A DNA stretch of 64,000 nt from NCBI RefSeq assembly GCF_907164915.1, contig NC_061862.1, forward strand, positions 124,001 through 188,000, written 5' to 3'. Shown here in pieces: positions 60,765 through 64,000 of this stretch (position 1 is its first letter; every line of letters starts with the position of its first letter). The notes beneath the pieces were generated by a model that saw only the letters and a list, made by a program, of their open reading frames with translations, had not been told where the DNA came from and made no database searches. Source of the stretch: Impatiens glandulifera. Its lineage: Eukaryota; Streptophyta; Magnoliopsida; Ericales; Balsaminaceae. The position numbers were made by a program, and so were the translations under genes.

Positions 60765-62035
60765 CTTCTTCGGTTGCTTGAGTGTTAAGATTCCTTCTCT
60801 GATACCACTTGCTAGGATCGGGATCGCCCTTGGAGGAGCGGGGTCCAGCTTTTAAGGGAGAACGCTTAACAACACAACACACACTAGTAATAGTCCGGTT
60901 AGAGACTAGAACTACTTCTTAACACTACACAAGCTATCACAAACCTCTTGAACCGGGTTCAAGTATGGAAGTGGTTTGTTTCATCTTAAAGCAACACACA
61001 CAGTTTAGTTTGGAAGGTATTTAGGAGATATTGGTATAAGGAGAAAGCCGGTTAGGTTTAGGAAGTTATTAGTTATTTTGGTTCGGTTTAGATGTTTCGG
61101 TTAGGTTTGAGTGAGTGAGCCAGAATATGAAAGTAAAGAACACGAGACAAGATTTTTATGGATGTTCGGAGTTTAATCTCCTATGTCACTCCTTCTTCTC
61201 AAACAGTGAGAAGGATATTCACTAAGGAATATTACACAACCACAACACACAATCCGAACGAGTCTTATTTACTGCTCGTCGGTTACACCACTCACAATGA
61301 TGTAATACAATACTTTTTACTCAATGGTAAAATACAAACACAATACAAAAACACTTTCGGAAATCTCAATCACTATTCAAGGTCGCGCGTAAGATCTTTT
61401 GTCGTTGTTACTTCTCTCTTGTATGAACTTTTTGTGGTGATTTCACGCGTATATGTCTTCGGCACCATGAGCTTCTATTTATATGGAAAATATGACAACG
61501 GTCATAATTTTCTCTCTCCGCTAGATTGGTCATCTGAAGCCGCGTCGGTCAGGTTTAGATTGCGTGCACGTTTTGTCATTTCGGACACATGTCAACCATG
61601 CACTTAGGTCAGATTGCATTTTGGACACATGGCATACATGCACTAGGTCGGCCGCCTGAATCAGTTGTTGCTTGTAGATTTAGATAAACAGTTCATCATT
61701 GTTTTCGTTGCATGCTTCTAATCCGGATATTTTCTTCTTTTTATTTCCGAGAAATCTCTATATCATCATACTACGTCATCTTTTCGGATTCATCATCTTT
61801 CAAAGTTTTCTATTGAACTTTATGATCTTCAATAATGGAATGAGTCAGCCGGATGATGACATTTTTACTAGTCGATCTGGTTGAATGAGTTCAGCCGGTT
61901 TTACAGACTATGACCGGATCATTGAGTCATGTACTTCAGCCGGTATGATGCGGCTTGATCTGTACCTGCACAAGAAGATTGAGATTGATTAAGTTCTTTG
62001 GCCGTTTAAAATTAATCTACTTAATTTTTCTAACA
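60047..62035 (-). mobile_element. Element C: truncated B-like Sirevirus element (5' LTR plus gag fragment)
   Basis: On the minus strand an LTR runs from 62035 (TGTTAGAAAAATTAAG) to 60810 (GATCCTAGCA), 1,226 bp, with the conserved GGGTGACGTAGGAG-like block (as its complement, about 61153-61190) and the CTTGAACC-GGTTCAAG palindrome. A TGGTATCAGAGA primer site is at 60807-60796. The gag fragment (60755-60047) matches element B gag (MYLHLITLDDEMNKVLKEGP, NAKEAWETII, VVNEL) but has a stop in the first helix, a frameshift near 60390, and ends at SADQISED, before the zinc knuckle, where Tat-like sequence takes over. Confidence 0.87.
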
Positions 62036-63252
62036 AAATGGATGTCAAAACTACTTTTCTTCATGGTGATTTAGATAAAGAGATTTACATGCGACAACCA
62101 GAAAGATTTGAAATTAAAAGAAAAGATGAGCTTGTGTGTAAGCTTCAGAAAAGTCTGTATGGTTTGAAACAAGCTCCAAGGCAATGGTATAAGAAGTTTG
62201 ATAGCTTCATGAAAAGTAACAATTTTTTGAGGTGAGAAGCTGATCATTGCTGCTATATCAAGAGGTTTGATAAATCGTACATTATTCTACTCCTCTACGT
62301 TGATGACATGTTGATTGCTGGAGAAACCTTGTATGAGATTAACAAACTCAAGAAAGAGTTGTCTGAAAAGTTTGCAATGAAGGATTTGGGTGCTGCAAAA
62401 CAAATCCTTGGGATGAGAATTTTCAGGGATGAAGAAGTTCTCAAGTTTTCACAAGAAGAATATGTGAAGAAAGTTCTTAGTAGGTTTAACTTGTATGATG
62501 CAAAACCAGTTACTACCCCCTTAGCTAGTCACTTCAAACTATCTAAAGATCAGTCGCCTTCAATAGAGGAGGAGAAAAATTATATGGTCATTGTTCCGTA
62601 TGCCTCTGCCATTGGTTGTATTATGTATGCGATGGTTTGCACAAGACCAAACATAGCACATGCAGTGGGAGTTGTTAGCAGGTTCATGAGAAACCAGGGT
62701 AGACAACATTGAGAAGCAGTAAAGTGGATACTACGATACTTAAGAGGAAGTACGGGTATCGCTTTGTGTTTTCGAAAGTCTAATATGGGTTTGAAAGGAT
62801 ATGTTGATGCTGACAATGGTGGTGATATTGATAGTAGGAAGAGAACAACATGGTACATTTATATTCTAGGAGGTACTGCAATCAGTTGGATTTCAAATTT
62901 GCAGAAGATTGTTGCTCTTTCTAGTTGTGAGGCAGAGTATGTTGTTGTGATAGAGGCTGCTAAGAAAATGATGTGGTTACAACCCTTTTTGCTAGAATTG
63001 GGTCAAGACTACGAGGGTAAAGTGTTGCGATGCGACAGTCAGAGTGCCATTCATTTAGCAAAGAATCATGTTTATCATGACAGGACGAAGCATATACAGG
63101 TTCGTTATCATTTCATCTGGTCAGCTTTAGAAGATGGAGTATTAACTCTTGAGAAGATTCTCAAGAGTGAGAATCCTGCTGATATGTTGACGAAAGCTGT
63201 GACAAATGAGAAACTGGAGTTGTGTGCAACTTCAGTTGGTCTTCTTCGTTAA
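62036..63252 (+). pseudogene. Element D: Tork-like copia RT/RNase H remnant
   Basis: Begins abruptly inside RT at MDVKTTFLHGDLDKEIYM, next to the LTR of element C, and continues through LYGLKQAPRQWYKKFDSFM, a TGA at about 62233, the catalytic YVDD motif (about 62299), a TGA at about 62710, and RNase H (GYVDADNGGD, ALSSCEAEYV, CDSQSAIHLAKN, ENPADMLTK) to a TAA at 63252. The last open frame (62764-63252) is intact. The motif set is that of Tork/Tnt1-like elements. 5' regions are missing; the edge at 62036 is probably the insertion point of element C, although no target duplication can be checked because C is truncated at its other end. Confidence 0.87.
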
Positions 63253-63318
63253 GACACCGGATGGAAAACCACTACCGATCGAGAGATGATGAAAGCCACA
63301 CCGAATGGAAAGACACTC
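63253..63318. other. Short link between element D and the A-type LTR
   Basis: A few tens of bases of unassigned sequence, probably the 3' end of element D. Confidence 0.4.
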
Positions 63319-64000
63319 TGTTCAATTTACAAGATGAAGAATATCACTCAGCTAAAGGTGTTTTTGATTCTAGCTCTCTCTTGATTCACACACAGTACAA
63401 TAAGGAAAGCAGCTCACAGCTCGAATATTCAAAGGATAGATTTCTCAGTAATTTCAGTAAGCAAGATGATCGAGAGATTGTCCGTCGAGTATAATTGTTC
63501 GTTGTCCTTGAGATATGATAAGTATTGGGCAGAGACTAATGGTCAAATCTTCAGAATGATACGTGGAACTCTTCCATTGGAAAGCCTCCATAGTACACAG
63601 CAGGTTCTGAGCACAGGGATCGTGGTCGTACACCAACTAGTAGTGCGCCGAATATTCCATTAGAGATGTACCTACAAAACAAGTAATGTGAGGGAAATTC
63701 TCTTACGTGACATTTGTTGGTTGGTTGCGTATAGCTATCGTACTGATCTTCACTAGAAAGTGGAGCAAGAGTAGAGTACAACTATAGCACGTGGGTAGGC
63801 GTGTGCTAGCTTCAAGCATACTACTTAAGCATAACATTAGACGTATTTCAGTTAGACGACCTCATCTAATGAAATCAAACGTCCATGTCTAATAACAGAA
63901 TCCATTAGACCACCTGGTCTAATGGGATTAGACTTACGTCTAATTACAATCACTTCAGACTAATCTGAAGGAGTTAGACTACACGTCTAACTTTCACCAA
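63319..64000 (-). repeat. A-type Sirevirus LTR, partial, minus strand, cut by the window edge
   Basis: Read on the minus strand it matches 32870-33560 of the element A LTR closely (GCTGAGTGATATTCTTCATC, CCACGTGCTATAG, CCCATTAGACCAGG). The U5 end is missing at 63319. The rest, including more of the palindromic array, lies beyond the window. Confidence 0.87.

Overview
This is nuclear DNA of a flowering plant, most likely a eudicot. The evidence is spliced genes with GT/AG introns, a chloroplast-targeted beta-carbonic anhydrase, plant-type DUF569 and APR-like sequences, long AT-rich spacers with (TA)n and (AAT)n microsatellites, and nested LTR retrotransposons of the Ty1-copia (Sirevirus-like and Tork-like) and Ty3-gypsy (Tat/Ogre-like) groups. 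The species cannot be named from the sequence.

The left 27.5 kb is the genic part. In order it holds: the 3' part of an RsmD-like rRNA methyltransferase gene (+); a UBC4/5/6-type (UBE2H-like) ubiquitin-conjugating enzyme (+); a cytoplasmic-type asparaginyl-tRNA synthetase paralogue whose class II catalytic motifs look degenerate (+); a nine-exon chloroplast beta-carbonic anhydrase (-); a spacer with a Sirevirus-like LTR remnant at 14.1-16.2 kb; a 777-residue protein with three DUF569 domains (+); a decayed APR-like thioredoxin-fold gene (-); a Ty3-gypsy-type solo LTR with a perfect 5-bp target duplication (TGGCA); and the gene for 40S ribosomal protein S9 (-). These genes are individually regulated housekeeping or metabolic genes and do not form one pathway.

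From about 29 kb to the right edge almost everything is repeat-derived. A truncated copia RT/RNase H fragment with an inverted LTR pair (29.0-31.0 kb) is followed by a decayed 117-bp coding-type tandem repeat. Next comes a 5' half of a Sirevirus-like element (A) whose 2.1-kb LTR is packed with palindromic TTAGACGT units. A second A-family LTR (A') interrupts its RT, and a complete 11,790-bp element (B; two 1,215-bp LTRs, AAATT target duplication) is inserted in that LTR. Element B has gag, protease and integrase but no reverse transcriptase or RNase H. In their place it carries three tandem copies of an unrecognised gene, two of them with their own TATA-like promoter and leader.

Right of B, the A' LTR and a hairpin repeat of a Tat/Ogre-like element are both split in a way that fits a ~9.1-kb inversion (about 49,483-58,549). 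Inside the inverted block are a 2.8-kb 69-bp/207-bp higher-order satellite and a ~3.9-kb Tat/Ogre-like LTR. The right end holds a truncated B-like element on the minus strand (C), a Tork-like copia RT/RNase H remnant (D), and part of another A-type LTR on the minus strand.
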